Source: Pedobacter jeongneungensis (GTDB taxonomy: Bacteria > Bacteroidota > Bacteroidia > Sphingobacteriales > Sphingobacteriaceae). From it: a stretch of 64,000 bases of DNA. Shown here piece by piece: positions 1 to 8,848 of the stretch. Each line of letters opens with the position of its first letter. Position 1 is the stretch's first letter. A program made the position numbers and the translations under genes. The stretch is taken from NCBI RefSeq assembly GCF_000633455.1, contig NZ_AYMG01000020.1, positions 94,435-158,434 on the forward strand, given 5' to 3'. The notes beneath the pieces were generated by a model that worked only from the letters and a program-made list of their open reading frames with translations, did no database searches and was not told the DNA's origin.

Positions 1-1
1 T

Positions 2-535
2 TATGAAAGGAAGCTGCCAGATTGGTACTGGACCGGACAAACGAAGATGAGGTGCCTAAAGTACAGTATCACCCAATCGCTAAACCATGCCTACGCACAT
101 CACATTCAACGGCTGATGATTACAGGAAATTTTGCACTGCTGGCCGGAATTAATCCAGCGGAAGTTGATTTCTGGTACCTGGGCATTTATATAGATGCGA
201 TCCAATGGGTGGAGATCACCAATACCCGCGGCATGAGCCAATATGCAGATGGAGGTATGACCGGATCAAAACCTTATACCGCGAGCGCCAATTATATCCA
301 CAAGATGAGCAACTACTGCGAAGGCTGCTACTATGACCGGAAAGAGAAAACAGGTCCTAAATCCTGTCCCTTTAACAGTCTCTATTGGGATTTCCATGAC
401 CGGCACCGGGATGAGCTGGAAAAAAATCCCAGGCTCAGTTTGGTGTACCGTGCCTGGGATAAAATGGATAATGATATGCGAGAAGAGATCTTGTTGAGAG
501 CAGATGACTGCCTTAAAGATTTGAACGCTCTTTAA
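2..535 (+). CDS. Photolyase/cryptochrome of the iron-sulfur (FeS-BCP, DPRP) family, C-terminal part
   Basis: The gene runs in from the left edge. The frame is open from base 2, and the ATG at 47 is internal because the protein-like sequence continues upstream of it. About 177 C-terminal residues are visible. They match the FAD-binding helical domain of the cryptochrome/deoxyribodipyrimidine photolyase-related family, whose characterised members repair (6-4) photoproducts and carry a [4Fe-4S] cluster. Four cysteines fit the cluster ligands: one in MRCLKY near the start, a CxxC pair in YCEGCYY, and one in KSCPFN. The NTRGMSQYADGG and KPYTAS stretches are typical of the family. It converges on a LOV-kinase/response-regulator pair. 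Substrate cannot be decided from this part. Full-length members are about 500 residues, so roughly two thirds lie outside the window. Confidence 0.9.
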   Translation, partial: YERKLPDWYWTGQTKMRCLKYSITQSLNHAYAHHIQRLMITGNFALLAGINPAEVDFWYLGIYIDAIQWVEITNTRGMSQYADGGMTGSKPYTASANYIHKMSNYCEGCYYDRKEKTGPKSCPFNSLYWDFHDRHRDELEKNPRLSLVYRAWDKMDNDMREEILLRADDCLKDLNAL

Positions 536-557
536 GGTTTAAAACATACTTAGATGT

Positions 558-920
558 TTAAGCCAATAGTGCCTCAACCGAATCAACCATATCATAGATA
601 TCGAACGGCTTTGCGATAAATTTGTTCGCCCCGGCTTCAGTAGCAATCTGTGCACCATCCCTGCTGGCGGATATAATTATTACAGGTATATCCTGTGTTT
701 CAGGTGTACGGCGGATCATCTGAAGGATTTGATCTCCTGATAGCACGGGCATCCACAGATCAAGGATAATCAAGTCTGGTTTTTCGGAATCAATAATTGC
801 ACGTGCATTTAAGCTGTTAGTTTCGGTAATTACCCGGTGACCTGTTTCTTCCAGGACCATTTCCAGGACATCGATAATGCCCCGGTCATCATCACAGATC
901 AATATTTTTTTAGCGCCCAT
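558..920 (-). CDS. Single-domain response regulator, partner of the LOV kinase
   Basis: CheY-like receiver domain of about 120 residues with no output domain. Visible signatures are the acidic pair in LICDDD, the phospho-acceptor Asp in LIILDLWMP, and the conserved Lys in FIAKPFD. The start is set at the ATG at 920, which overlaps the 3' end of the upstream kinase by 11 bp. A longer frame to 980 lies inside the kinase and would add residues with no receiver character. The overlap implies translational coupling, so this is very probably the direct phosphotransfer target of the LOV kinase. Without a DNA-binding domain it would act through protein contacts or a phosphorelay. Confidence 0.92.
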   Translation of the reverse strand: MGAKKILICDDDRGIIDVLEMVLEETGHRVITETNSLNARAIIDSEKPDLIILDLWMPVLSGDQILQMIRRTPETQDIPVIIISASRDGAQIATEAGANKFIAKPFDIYDMVDSVEALLA

Positions 921-2421
921 TATCCTGAACCTTATTTTTTGGAAGTGTGAAACTAAAAGTTGACCCTTTTCCCTTTTCACTATCTACCCATAGTGTACCA
1001 TTGTGATTCTGTATGATCTGATCGCAGATATAAAGACCGATACCCATTCCGGAAAACCGCTTTTGGACTTCGCTGCTCCGGTAAAAACGTTCGAATGCCC
1101 TTTTTTTATCTTCAGCATTCATGCCCAGGCCGAAATCGCGGACAGATACTTTAACAAAATCACTTACACTGGAGACGCTCACCTCAACATTAAGGGATTC
1201 AGGAGCATATTTGATAGCGTTAGACAACAAATTATTAAGTACCTGTACGATGTGGGATTCATCAGCGTGGACGGTTGACTCGGAGCGGCCCTGGAGCAAA
1301 ATTTTATGTCTGGGTGCAGAGGTCCCGATACCTTCGATAACTTCCAATACCATTTTATCAAAATCAAAATCAGCTTTGTGAAGGGTAATATTTCCGGTCT
1401 GTATTTTGGAAACATCAAGTAATTCTGAGATGAGGTTATTTAGCCTTTCGACATAGGCAGATATTTTACCGAGGGTGGCCGTAAACTTCTCAGACGCCTG
1501 TTCCGGTATGCTCCGTTCCAGGATCTGCATATAGCCCTTGATTGTAGTTAGAGGGGTTTTCAGCTCATGACTGGCAATGGAAAGAAAATCATCCTTTCGG
1601 CGCTCAATTTCCCGGCGGTCTGTAATATCTTCTATGGCTAGCAGAATCTGATCCTTGAATTGACCTTCGAGCTCAATCCGGTAGGCATTGAGTAACATGA
1701 GTTTCTTACCAATATGCGGAAAGTCATGTTCAACCTCGAAATCTACTACAGGATTACTTGTCGGCAATATCTCCAGCAACAAATCCCGCAACCTGGCTAT
1801 GTCCCACTGATTGTTACCCAGCGCATAAAGGTTAACCCCTACGGTTTCTTCGGCGTTGACTTTAAACGTTTTGAGAAAGTGTTGATTTGCACTTAGGACT
1901 TTGAAATCCGGATCTAAAACCAGTAAACCCTCCCTGACGGTTTCAATAATACTTGTCAAAAAGGCTTCACTATCGCGAAGTGCCATAGTTCGATCCTCAA
2001 CGCGCTGCTCCATTATCGCCTTCTGTTGCCGAAGATCCTGTTCTACAGCTTTCCTTTTGGAAACATCGTTTTGAACGCCAATAAAGTGGGTGATATTTCC
2101 ATCAGGATCTTTGACCGGTGCCATGTAAAGTTCATTCCAGAATAAGTCTCCGTTTTTGCGATAATTCCTGATTTCCACAAAGCAGTCCTTGCCATTTTTG
2201 ATACTTTCCCTAAGCTGATCCCGCTCTTTCTGGCTCCGGTCATCAGCCTGAAGGAACCTGCAGTTATGGCCGATAATTTCATTTCGGGGGTATCCGCTAA
2301 TTGCCTCGAAGGCAGCATTGCAATAAACAATGGGATTGTCTTCCAAGCTGTTATCTGTTATAACAATCCCTGATACTGACGAATCAAGCGCCTTGACCAG
2401 GAGTTTAAAGTTATCGGTCAT
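910..2421 (-). CDS. LOV-domain blue-light sensor histidine kinase
   Basis: The start chosen is Met at 2421, giving 503 residues beginning MTDNFKLLVK; a frame extending to 2550 adds a segment with no domain character. The first domain is a canonical LOV PAS domain. GHNCRFLQ carries the flavin-adduct cysteine at about residue 54, followed by NYRKNGDLFWN and HFIGVQND, which contain the usual flavin-contacting Asn and Gln. Next come a short coiled coil, a second PAS domain, a HisKA domain with the phospho-accepting His in SHELKTPL, and an HATPase with N, G1 (DFGLGM) and G2 (GMGIGLY) boxes. No membrane segment is seen, so it is probably cytoplasmic. It is known that LOV kinases change autophosphorylation on blue light. 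The partner regulator overlaps its 3' end, and a photolyase gene lies immediately beyond. Confidence 0.93.
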   Translation of the reverse strand: MTDNFKLLVKALDSSVSGIVITDNSLEDNPIVYCNAAFEAISGYPRNEIIGHNCRFLQADDRSQKERDQLRESIKNGKDCFVEIRNYRKNGDLFWNELYMAPVKDPDGNITHFIGVQNDVSKRKAVEQDLRQQKAIMEQRVEDRTMALRDSEAFLTSIIETVREGLLVLDPDFKVLSANQHFLKTFKVNAEETVGVNLYALGNNQWDIARLRDLLLEILPTSNPVVDFEVEHDFPHIGKKLMLLNAYRIELEGQFKDQILLAIEDITDRREIERRKDDFLSIASHELKTPLTTIKGYMQILERSIPEQASEKFTATLGKISAYVERLNNLISELLDVSKIQTGNITLHKADFDFDKMVLEVIEGIGTSAPRHKILLQGRSESTVHADESHIVQVLNNLLSNAIKYAPESLNVEVSVSSVSDFVKVSVRDFGLGMNAEDKKRAFERFYRSSEVQKRFSGMGIGLYICDQIIQNHNGTLWVDSEKGKGSTFSFTLPKNKVQDNGR

Positions 2422-2713
2422 TGAGCTGCTTAACAGTTCAAATTTGCCGTTATCTGAAGTATCCAAAAAATTACAGTTTATATTAGTTATAGTCTTATAC
2501 GTAAGAATACGGTAAAACCAATAGTTATCAAATATCAATTCGTTTAACAATTAAATATCTTTAAAGTTTTGTCACTTCCTGAAATTGCTGGTAAATAGTG
2601 ATAGACCCTGCAATTTATGGCGCATATAACTGGCATCTGTCAATTTCTTATTAAAGTATGGGAAACCATCCTTGCTGCACGTTGTTATAAAAAAGTAGAT
2701 CAGACAAACAATT

Positions 2714-3202
2714 ATGAGCGCTGTAACTAAACCGTCTTACCTCAATTTTGATAAGGGCAGCTATGCCTGGAGGCCGGACATCAACTACCGCGAGCATCCG
2801 GAAATGTATCGTGTTGGCAAAGGAGAACAAGGTGTACTGACCTGCGAACCGTATAAAACAGAAATCGGCATGTACTGGCGGTTTAAAACCCCTGAAATTG
2901 CAACCGAAAGTGGTGAAAAGATCTACGAAATGTTTTTAGACTATCTTGGATCCGATGATTTTGTCGGGGCAGATATGGCGAGGAAATATCTGCAGATGGG
3001 TTTTACACGGGCAAGGAGATATGCTAATTATAAAGGGGGCCAAAAATATGACACCAAAAACAGTTACCTACTTCTTGAACGTGGAACCGGAACCGAACAA
3101 AAGGCCGAATCAGCTAAGATATTTTATCGCCTGTATAAAATGGCTGAAGCAATGCCAAAGTATCAACAAATGAAAAAGCTTTGGAAAGCAGAAAAAGGTT
3201 GA
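2714..3202 (+). CDS. DUF4385 family protein
   Basis: A 162-residue soluble protein without signal peptide or membrane segment. The sequence, with the motifs FDYL-like MFLDYLGSDDF, ADMARKYLQMGFTRARRYAN and a conserved-looking KKLWKAEKG end, resembles the DUF4385 family, which has no established biochemical function. It is transcribed divergently from the LOV kinase, with about 290 bp between the two start codons. The ATG follows an AT-rich leader with no clear ribosome-binding sequence, as is usual in this phylum. The family assignment is from memory of the sequence pattern and needs a profile search. I infer no function. Confidence 0.7.
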   Translation: MSAVTKPSYLNFDKGSYAWRPDINYREHPEMYRVGKGEQGVLTCEPYKTEIGMYWRFKTPEIATESGEKIYEMFLDYLGSDDFVGADMARKYLQMGFTRARRYANYKGGQKYDTKNSYLLLERGTGTEQKAESAKIFYRLYKMAEAMPKYQQMKKLWKAEKG

Positions 3203-3575
3203 TGTATAGTATTGTCCGAGACCAGCGACGATTTCAATAGCATCCTGGAATTTAGTTAACCATTTCCAACTCCGACACTAAAATTTTCAAATCTACCATT
3301 ATGAGGCAATTATTGTATTATTATAGATAGTGAGTAGGTTAATGTTTCTAATATCCAATTACCTAAATGTGCTATCTAAATGCATGCAGGATTGAGGATA
3401 GCGGAGAATGGGTAATATTGTCGGCGGATATGACTGAATCCAAAATGACGCAACGAAATCATTAGTTCAGTTAAAGTCCGATAGCGTCTGTCAGGCATAT
3501 TGATAAACTGTAAAACATTATTCCGGATTTACGTGTTTTCACAACGCATATTATCTGAGGCCCTAAATCTCCACA
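3203..3575. other. Intergenic stretch, no gene seen
   Basis: AT-rich spacer of about 370 bp between the DUF4385 gene and the FAD monooxygenase gene. I found no convincing small reading frame, terminator hairpin or consensus promoter in it. Confidence 0.6.
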
Positions 3576-4766
3576 ATGATCAATCGTAAAATTCTTATTT
3601 CCGGTGCCAGTATTGCCGGATTGACTGCTGCATACTGGCTGGAACATTATGGGTTCGCAGTAACTGTAGTCGAACGCAATCAGGAACTGAGGCTTGGTGG
3701 ACAAAATATTGATGTAAAAGGTCCTGCGTGGGAAATTATCAAAAAAATGCAGTTGGAAGAAAAGATCAGGAAAGCAAATACAACTGAAGTAGGGATTCGA
3801 TTTGTAGACATCAATGATCTGACTGTAGCTGAATTTCCCAAGGATGATGCCTTGAGCATGACCCAGGAGCTCGAGATTTTAAGGGGAGACCTGGTTAAAA
3901 TACTCTATGATAAGGTAAAGAATAAAGCAACCATTAGGTTTGGCAACTATATTCAGGTAATTGAGGACAGAGGCGACCGTGTAGCGGTTAATTTTGCAGA
4001 CGATCTATCAGAAACATTTGACGCAGTCATCATCGCCGAGGGAATTGGTTCTTCCACACGACGGAAGGTTTTTGGAAATGAAGTGCAGTTTCGATACCTC
4101 GGGCTTTACACATCCTACTTCACAGCCACCAAGACGGATACGGATAGCAACTGGGCACGCTGGTGCAATGCCAAAGGAGGAATTGTTTTTCTGCTCCGGC
4201 CTGACAATTACGGTACGACACGGGCCTGTATCAATTTTCGTTCCCCCGAAATGGGTTACGAAAAACTGCCTTCAGATCAACAAAAAAATCTGCTTATCAA
4301 AAAAATCCAATATTCTGGCTGGGAGGGTCCACGGCTGATCCAGGAAATAATGAATAGTGATGATCTGTATCTCGAACGTTTAAGCCAGGTATTAGCACCG
4401 CGGTGGCACAAGGGGCGGGTTGCGATGATAGGAGATGCGGCCTATTGTGTCACGCCTATAGGTGGGAAAGGTACCGACCTGGCCATATCAGGAGCTTATA
4501 TAATCGCAGGAGAACTTTGCCGGGCAGAACATAATGAAGCATTCGTCGCTTATGAAAAAAGGCTTCGTCCATTTGTGGCAAAAGTTCAGAAACTCCCGCC
4601 CGGCGTACCCCGCCTGGTGTATCCCAAAACGACATGGGGTGTGGCGGTGCTCAATTCTTTGTTTAGGGTAGTTGGTAGCAGACCAGCCAAAATGGTTATG
4701 GGACTTTTTAGCAACAATAAAAAACATCCGGAAAGTGAGCTGCATTTACCGGACTATAACGTATAG
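3576..4766 (+). CDS. FAD-dependent monooxygenase (TetX/PHBH-like)
   Basis: A 396-residue flavoprotein of the para-hydroxybenzoate hydroxylase fold (group A aromatic monooxygenases, which include TetX). The N-terminal dinucleotide-binding motif is GASIAGL, followed by an acidic VVERN strand end. A DG-type motif appears as AEGIGSSTRR around residue 155, and the FAD ribityl-binding GD motif as GDAAYCVTPIGGKGTDLA around residue 290. Family members hydroxylate a small organic substrate using NAD(P)H and oxygen. The substrate here cannot be read from the sequence. It stands alone, with spacers of more than 100 bp on both sides. Alternatives are a geranylgeranyl-reductase-like or halogenase-like member, but the length and GD motif favour a hydroxylase. 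Confidence 0.88.
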   Translation: MINRKILISGASIAGLTAAYWLEHYGFAVTVVERNQELRLGGQNIDVKGPAWEIIKKMQLEEKIRKANTTEVGIRFVDINDLTVAEFPKDDALSMTQELEILRGDLVKILYDKVKNKATIRFGNYIQVIEDRGDRVAVNFADDLSETFDAVIIAEGIGSSTRRKVFGNEVQFRYLGLYTSYFTATKTDTDSNWARWCNAKGGIVFLLRPDNYGTTRACINFRSPEMGYEKLPSDQQKNLLIKKIQYSGWEGPRLIQEIMNSDDLYLERLSQVLAPRWHKGRVAMIGDAAYCVTPIGGKGTDLAISGAYIIAGELCRAEHNEAFVAYEKRLRPFVAKVQKLPPGVPRLVYPKTTWGVAVLNSLFRVVGSRPAKMVMGLFSNNKKHPESELHLPDYNV

Positions 4767-4875
4767 TTAATGGGATAAAGCCGCTCTTGATTCCAATGCG
4801 ACGTTGTCATCCATTAGTTTATATAATTTAACTATAGACTAAACCTTAAAATAACGATTTCTGTCGAACTGAAAT

Positions 4876-5163
4876 ATGAAAACATTAAATGGGCAACCAA
4901 ATTACTATCTGGCGATTCTATTGAACCTGACAGAAGAAGAGGTTGATGCTTTAATATATACCGGGCTACATGACATCAAAAATGAGCAAAATGAAACAAT
5001 AGGATTTTATATTCAGATCAGCACAAATAACCATCCTGCATTATTAGCAAAATTAAGGTTGGAGCGGGGAAATTTAATCTATTTTAGGTTCGCCCAGGTA
5101 CAATCTGTGCTGGCAGATGCGGTTAACTATTTAACGCAGCTTGCAACCAGATCGAATGATTAA
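4876..5163 (+). CDS. Small hypothetical protein
   Basis: A 95-residue protein I do not recognise. It begins MKTLNGQPNYYLAILLNLTEEEVDALIYTGL, is mixed in charge, and shows no signal peptide or long membrane segment. The regular amphipathic pattern and balanced composition make it look coding. It is flanked by AT-rich spacers and converges on the phytochrome gene. An AT-rich run upstream (about 4815-4850) could hold a promoter, but no consensus box is clear. Confidence 0.55.
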   Translation: MKTLNGQPNYYLAILLNLTEEEVDALIYTGLHDIKNEQNETIGFYIQISTNNHPALLAKLRLERGNLIYFRFAQVQSVLADAVNYLTQLATRSND

Positions 5164-5362
5164 TTAAGTTTTGACGTTTATCGGTAAGCTTAATCAAACA
5201 ACATTTTATCGTACGTTCTCCATACTAATTTTAATAAGGCATTTTATATTGACAGCGAGCGTGATATTTTTTTTCGAGTTCATAGCCCCGGCATCAATCT
5301 GACTTAAAACAATTTCAACCTATTCTAGGTTAATAGCACTCAGCACTTGATTTTATAAGGTG

Positions 5363-7552
5363 TTAACCGATAAATTCCAGGTAAAAAATCGTTCCTTTCC
5401 CGGGTTCGCTTTCCAGCCGGATGGAACCTTCATGACGTTCCATAATTCTTTTTACAATTGCCAGGCCAACACCTGTACCACTTATAGCTTTGACTTCTGA
5501 GGACCGTTCAAAAAGCTCGAATACTTTGCCATGCTCAAGCTCATCTATACCCATACCATTGTCAATAATACTATATTGAACCCCCTCGCCTTTGATCTCA
5601 CCGGTAACGGTGACTGTAGCATTTTCATTTTCCTGAGAATACTTAACCGCATTTTCCATCAGGTTACTGAACACCTGGCGGATCATCAGCCGGTCTCCCT
5701 GGATGCTGGGCGTAGGGCCAAAGTTTATTTCCAGATTGCTACCGGGATAGCTCAGCAACAGATCTGCTCTGATTTCTTCCAGGATAGGCAATAACTCTAT
5801 ATGCTGCATAGAAAGTGCAGACTGGCCGGCACGGGAATAATCCAGAATTTCGTCGATCATCCTGCGCATACGCTCTGCACTGCTGTGGATCTTATCGGCC
5901 ATCTTACCTGCCTGACCAATACTTTTTGCACCCATGATCAACTGCGCATAACTTTTAATAACAGTTATCGGATTCTTAAGATCATGGGAAACGGTATAGG
6001 CAAAAGTATCCAGTTCTGCATAAGCATCCCGCAAGCGCAGATTCAATGCCCTGAGCTCGGTTGCCTTTCTTCCGATAGCATAATTGATCTCATCTCTGAG
6101 GAGGAGTGCAATTCTGCGTTCATGAGGTAGCCACTTTAAAGATCTGCCCCTCACTTCTTCGATCCAAAGCTCAAATGAATTGCGTGGGGAAATAACCTCC
6201 ATCGGGTCGATAGATACCGATTTTTGATGAGGGTTACCGGCCCAGTTGACGGTCTTTATTTTCTCCGGGCGGAACCATATCAAAAATTCAGGAAGATCTT
6301 TTGCAAGCCTGCAAACCATGACGCCTGCTGCCTGGGCAGCAACTTCCTTCGAAGCAGGGTAAATTGCCGCAAGGTCATCGGTATCGAAAATGTCATCTTT
6401 CATGTTCTCGGACAGCCAGGCAAAAAATGGCTCCAGGAATTCCCGGGCGGGTACTTCGCCGCAAACGCTCAGCTCGTTATCAAAAAGCATTGCAGCTCCG
6501 CTACAACTGACTGCATCCCCAATATTAATCTGCGTATCGAATAGCGCTTCATTTACATCACTGCCTTTGAGCAGGTTGCTGGAAAGAGCAGCTATAGCAG
6601 ACTGCTGCTGGTTGAGCAGGTGCTGTTCCTGTTGTTGTTCCTGGTAACTGATGGCCGAACTAAGGATCTGCCCGATCAGCTTTGCCGACCTGCGCTGGTT
6701 AAAGTTGATAAACCTTGGCGTATAATTGTGGCAGGCAATCAGACCCCATAATTCCCCCTTATGAACCAGTGACACACTGAAGCTTGACGCTACACCCATG
6801 TTTTTTAAGTATTGGATGTGAATAGGCGAAACTGCCCGCAGTGGGCTATGGGTAAGGTCAAGGGGAGCCGTAAGCTTTGTCCGTACCGGGGATGGTGCAG
6901 AATCAACATCGCTGATGAGCCTCGTCAAGTTGATCCGATACAGATCTCTGGCCTGCCTGGGAATATCTGATGCGGGATAGTGCAGACCAACCCAGGAGTC
7001 CAGGCCTGGATCACAGGCTTCCGCTACGACCTCGCCATCCCCATCCTGGTCGAACCTGTAAATCATGACCCTGTCGTAAGCGATCAACTCCCTGATCTTC
7101 AAAGATGCATTTTTAAGGATTTCCCCAAGGTTGCGGTCGCCAAGTATCTGAGAAAGGGACTGGCCAACAATGTCCTGCAGATCAGGCTCCAGATCGGAGC
7201 GTTGCGGCTCGAAATCCAGCAGGAAAAATTCCCCGGAATTATGAACGATCAGGTTCCAGTCCTGTGAACCGAAGTTCAGGGGATAGGCATTATCCATTGA
7301 AGAACCGGAAGCAAGGTCCATAAGGCCGCCTAAAAAGCCGGACTCATCATCTTTGCCGAAAAGATGGTTGAAATCGTCAAAGATATGACCTAACAGTTCA
7401 TAGCTGGTCATATTGATATGATCGACGACATTTTCACTACAATGCGTTATCATATGATCCTTATCGACAACAATCAGAAATCCATGACGCTGGATATTGC
7501 CGGGTATATGTATGGGTTCTTTGTCACAATTGGTAAGGTCCGCTGTGTTCAT
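5363..7552 (-). CDS. bphP: Bacteriophytochrome sensor histidine kinase
   Basis: A 729-residue red/far-red photoreceptor with the full PAS-GAF-PHY-HisKA-HATPase layout. Cys9, just before EPIHIPG, is the biliverdin-attachment site typical of bacterial phytochromes. The GAF domain carries the PASDIP signature and the SPIHIQYLKNMGV strand with the chromophore-contacting His. The PHY domain has the tongue motif PRNSF followed by WIEEVRG, and a WAG element. The HisKA box is SHDLKNPIT and the HATPase ends with GTGVGLAIVKR. All key residues for a photoactive kinase are present. No response regulator adjoins it. It lies 56 bp downstream of a LexA-like regulator gene on the same strand, so co-transcription is plausible. 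No heme oxygenase gene is in the window, so biliverdin must come from elsewhere. Confidence 0.95.
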   Translation of the reverse strand: MNTADLTNCDKEPIHIPGNIQRHGFLIVVDKDHMITHCSENVVDHINMTSYELLGHIFDDFNHLFGKDDESGFLGGLMDLASGSSMDNAYPLNFGSQDWNLIVHNSGEFFLLDFEPQRSDLEPDLQDIVGQSLSQILGDRNLGEILKNASLKIRELIAYDRVMIYRFDQDGDGEVVAEACDPGLDSWVGLHYPASDIPRQARDLYRINLTRLISDVDSAPSPVRTKLTAPLDLTHSPLRAVSPIHIQYLKNMGVASSFSVSLVHKGELWGLIACHNYTPRFINFNQRRSAKLIGQILSSAISYQEQQQEQHLLNQQQSAIAALSSNLLKGSDVNEALFDTQINIGDAVSCSGAAMLFDNELSVCGEVPAREFLEPFFAWLSENMKDDIFDTDDLAAIYPASKEVAAQAAGVMVCRLAKDLPEFLIWFRPEKIKTVNWAGNPHQKSVSIDPMEVISPRNSFELWIEEVRGRSLKWLPHERRIALLLRDEINYAIGRKATELRALNLRLRDAYAELDTFAYTVSHDLKNPITVIKSYAQLIMGAKSIGQAGKMADKIHSSAERMRRMIDEILDYSRAGQSALSMQHIELLPILEEIRADLLLSYPGSNLEINFGPTPSIQGDRLMIRQVFSNLMENAVKYSQENENATVTVTGEIKGEGVQYSIIDNGMGIDELEHGKVFELFERSSEVKAISGTGVGLAIVKRIMERHEGSIRLESEPGKGTIFYLEFIG

Positions 7553-7608
7553 TTAATTTTTTCTATCTTGATAAATTGGAGCTGTTGGATAATTTTCGAT
7601 AAGGGAAC

Positions 7609-8424
7609 CTAACCATTATCAAGTTTACTTTGAATTGCTTTTACGTCCCGTTTCAGATCAGATAGGCTCTTGCTGATCTCACCGAGATCTGAAGCCTTTT
7701 TGGGGACAATCCTGGAGTGGAAACTGTAATATTGCCAGATTTCCAGTACATCGGAAAGCTTGACCTTATAAGGTTCGTAAGCTGTGTTGAGCGATTCCAG
7801 TAATACTTCATCGCCTTCAATAGTTATTTGCTTGAAGACAAGTTCCTGGTCGCCATGCAAGGCAACGATACCCAGCGTGGCAGGCTTTAACGACCGCCAG
7901 TCCTGGACATAGAAAGCAATGATGTCGCTGCCCTCAGGTATAGGAAGCATGGAATCACCTTCAGTAGGAAACATACGGAAGGTCTTGCCGTCAGGAAGCA
8001 CGGGAAAATTGAACTTCGGAAGTCCTGCGATATATTCCGGGTCGTTAAAGCCTGTGGGATAACCTGCTTTAGCTTTGACCGGTACATAGGCAATGTTTTC
8101 CCTGTTATCCGAATCGGTCGAGATATGCAGAATGCGCAGATTCCTACCGGTGGTGAATCCATCATTTCCGGATTCAAGCTGTTTTACCGCCTGTTCCGAC
8201 ATTGCAGTGAGGTCAATCTTTACCAGGTTATCTACGCTGATATTGAAATAACCTGCGATATTTATAAAATCCTCAGGCGGCGGGGCTTTGATATGGCCAC
8301 GCTCCAGTGCGTTTATTTTCGAACGGGTGAGGTTAAGAACGTTGGCTAGCTCTTGTTGGCTCAGTTTCTTACGCTGCCTGAGCAATCGAAGGTTAGCAGC
8401 TAGAAAAACTTTGGGTTCCTGCAT
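7609..8424 (-). CDS. XRE-family HTH regulator with LexA/CI-like S24 peptidase domain (copy 1)
   Basis: The start is set at Met 8424 (271 residues), because the HTH begins there and the paralog at 14400 aligns from its own first residue. Residues 7-60 form an XRE helix-turn-helix. The C-terminal half is an S24 peptidase-like domain. Ala120-Gly121 (VPVKAKAG) fits a LexA/CI self-cleavage site, Ser158 sits in GDSMLP, and Lys198 in LVFKQI fits the catalytic lysine. The spacings resemble those of LexA. These features suggest a repressor that may inactivate itself on DNA damage; cleavage itself is inferred. The gene sits between the mutasome operon and the phytochrome gene, all on the same strand. 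It keeps the same key positions as copy 2, pointing to duplication. Confidence 0.9.
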   Translation of the reverse strand: MQEPKVFLAANLRLLRQRKKLSQQELANVLNLTRSKINALERGHIKAPPPEDFINIAGYFNISVDNLVKIDLTAMSEQAVKQLESGNDGFTTGRNLRILHISTDSDNRENIAYVPVKAKAGYPTGFNDPEYIAGLPKFNFPVLPDGKTFRMFPTEGDSMLPIPEGSDIIAFYVQDWRSLKPATLGIVALHGDQELVFKQITIEGDEVLLESLNTAYEPYKVKLSDVLEIWQYYSFHSRIVPKKASDLGEISKSLSDLKRDVKAIQSKLDNG

Positions 8425-8468
8425 ATTGTATGATACTATACCGGTCATTCTATAGGTACAGTGGGTGC

Positions 8469-8503
8469 CAAAACTACAAATAATTTTATTCAAATCCGAC
8501 AAA
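8469..8503 (-). promoter_or_regulatory. Possible promoter of LexA-like copy 1
   Basis: On the minus strand a TAGTTTTG box (8469-8476) matches the Bacteroidetes -7 consensus TAnnTTTG. TTTG occurs at 8500-8503 with a 23-bp spacer, and at 8491-8494 with 14 bp. The spacer of 23 is at the long end of what is known, so confidence is low. The predicted leader would be about 38 nt. Confidence 0.35.
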
Positions 8504-8551
8504 TATTATCTGATCTATTTGTGATTTATGAAGAAATAGACACTTCTCGGA

Positions 8552-8848
8552 TCAGGTTTTACTCTTGTCAAATAAGATAATTTTAATGCGCACCGGACCT
8601 TTAATATGGTCTACGTCAACAGGTATTCCCTTTTGTGTCATCACTACTTTACCCTGCTTATGCAGATCGATTGCCACATCACGTACTTCCTTCATGTGGT
8701 TACGCCAATCCCCGGGAAATAGCATGCGCGCAATTTCAGATGGACAAGTAGTTTTTTCAGGTCCGCGTTGGATAGCGGTTGATAAAATGGTTGAAGCAAT
8801 GTTTTTCGGATCCTGCATATTTTCCTGAAAATAACATAAATGGGCCAT
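8552..8848 (-). CDS. DUF3253 family protein, last gene of the mutasome operon
   Basis: A 98-residue protein with the DUF3253 pattern: CPSEIARMLFPGDWRNHM, then EVRDVAIDLHKQGKV and TQKGIPVDVDHIKGPVRI. This resembles a small winged-helix fold. The ATG at 8848 overlaps the dnaE2 stop codon as TAATG, which fixes the start and implies translational coupling to the polymerase; Met at 8818 is a less likely alternative. No function is established for the family that I can name. Its position makes a role with the translesion system, or simply shared damage induction, worth considering. Confidence 0.8.
   Translation of the reverse strand: MAHLCYFQENMQDPKNIASTILSTAIQRGPEKTTCPSEIARMLFPGDWRNHMKEVRDVAIDLHKQGKVVMTQKGIPVDVDHIKGPVRIKIILFDKSKT

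Noticed and set aside
8421..8460. CTATA/TATAG inverted repeat upstream of LexA-like copy 1 as an operator
   Set aside because: Arms of only 5 bp with a 10-bp spacer in AT-rich DNA; no similarity to the imuA palindrome, so chance is likely.
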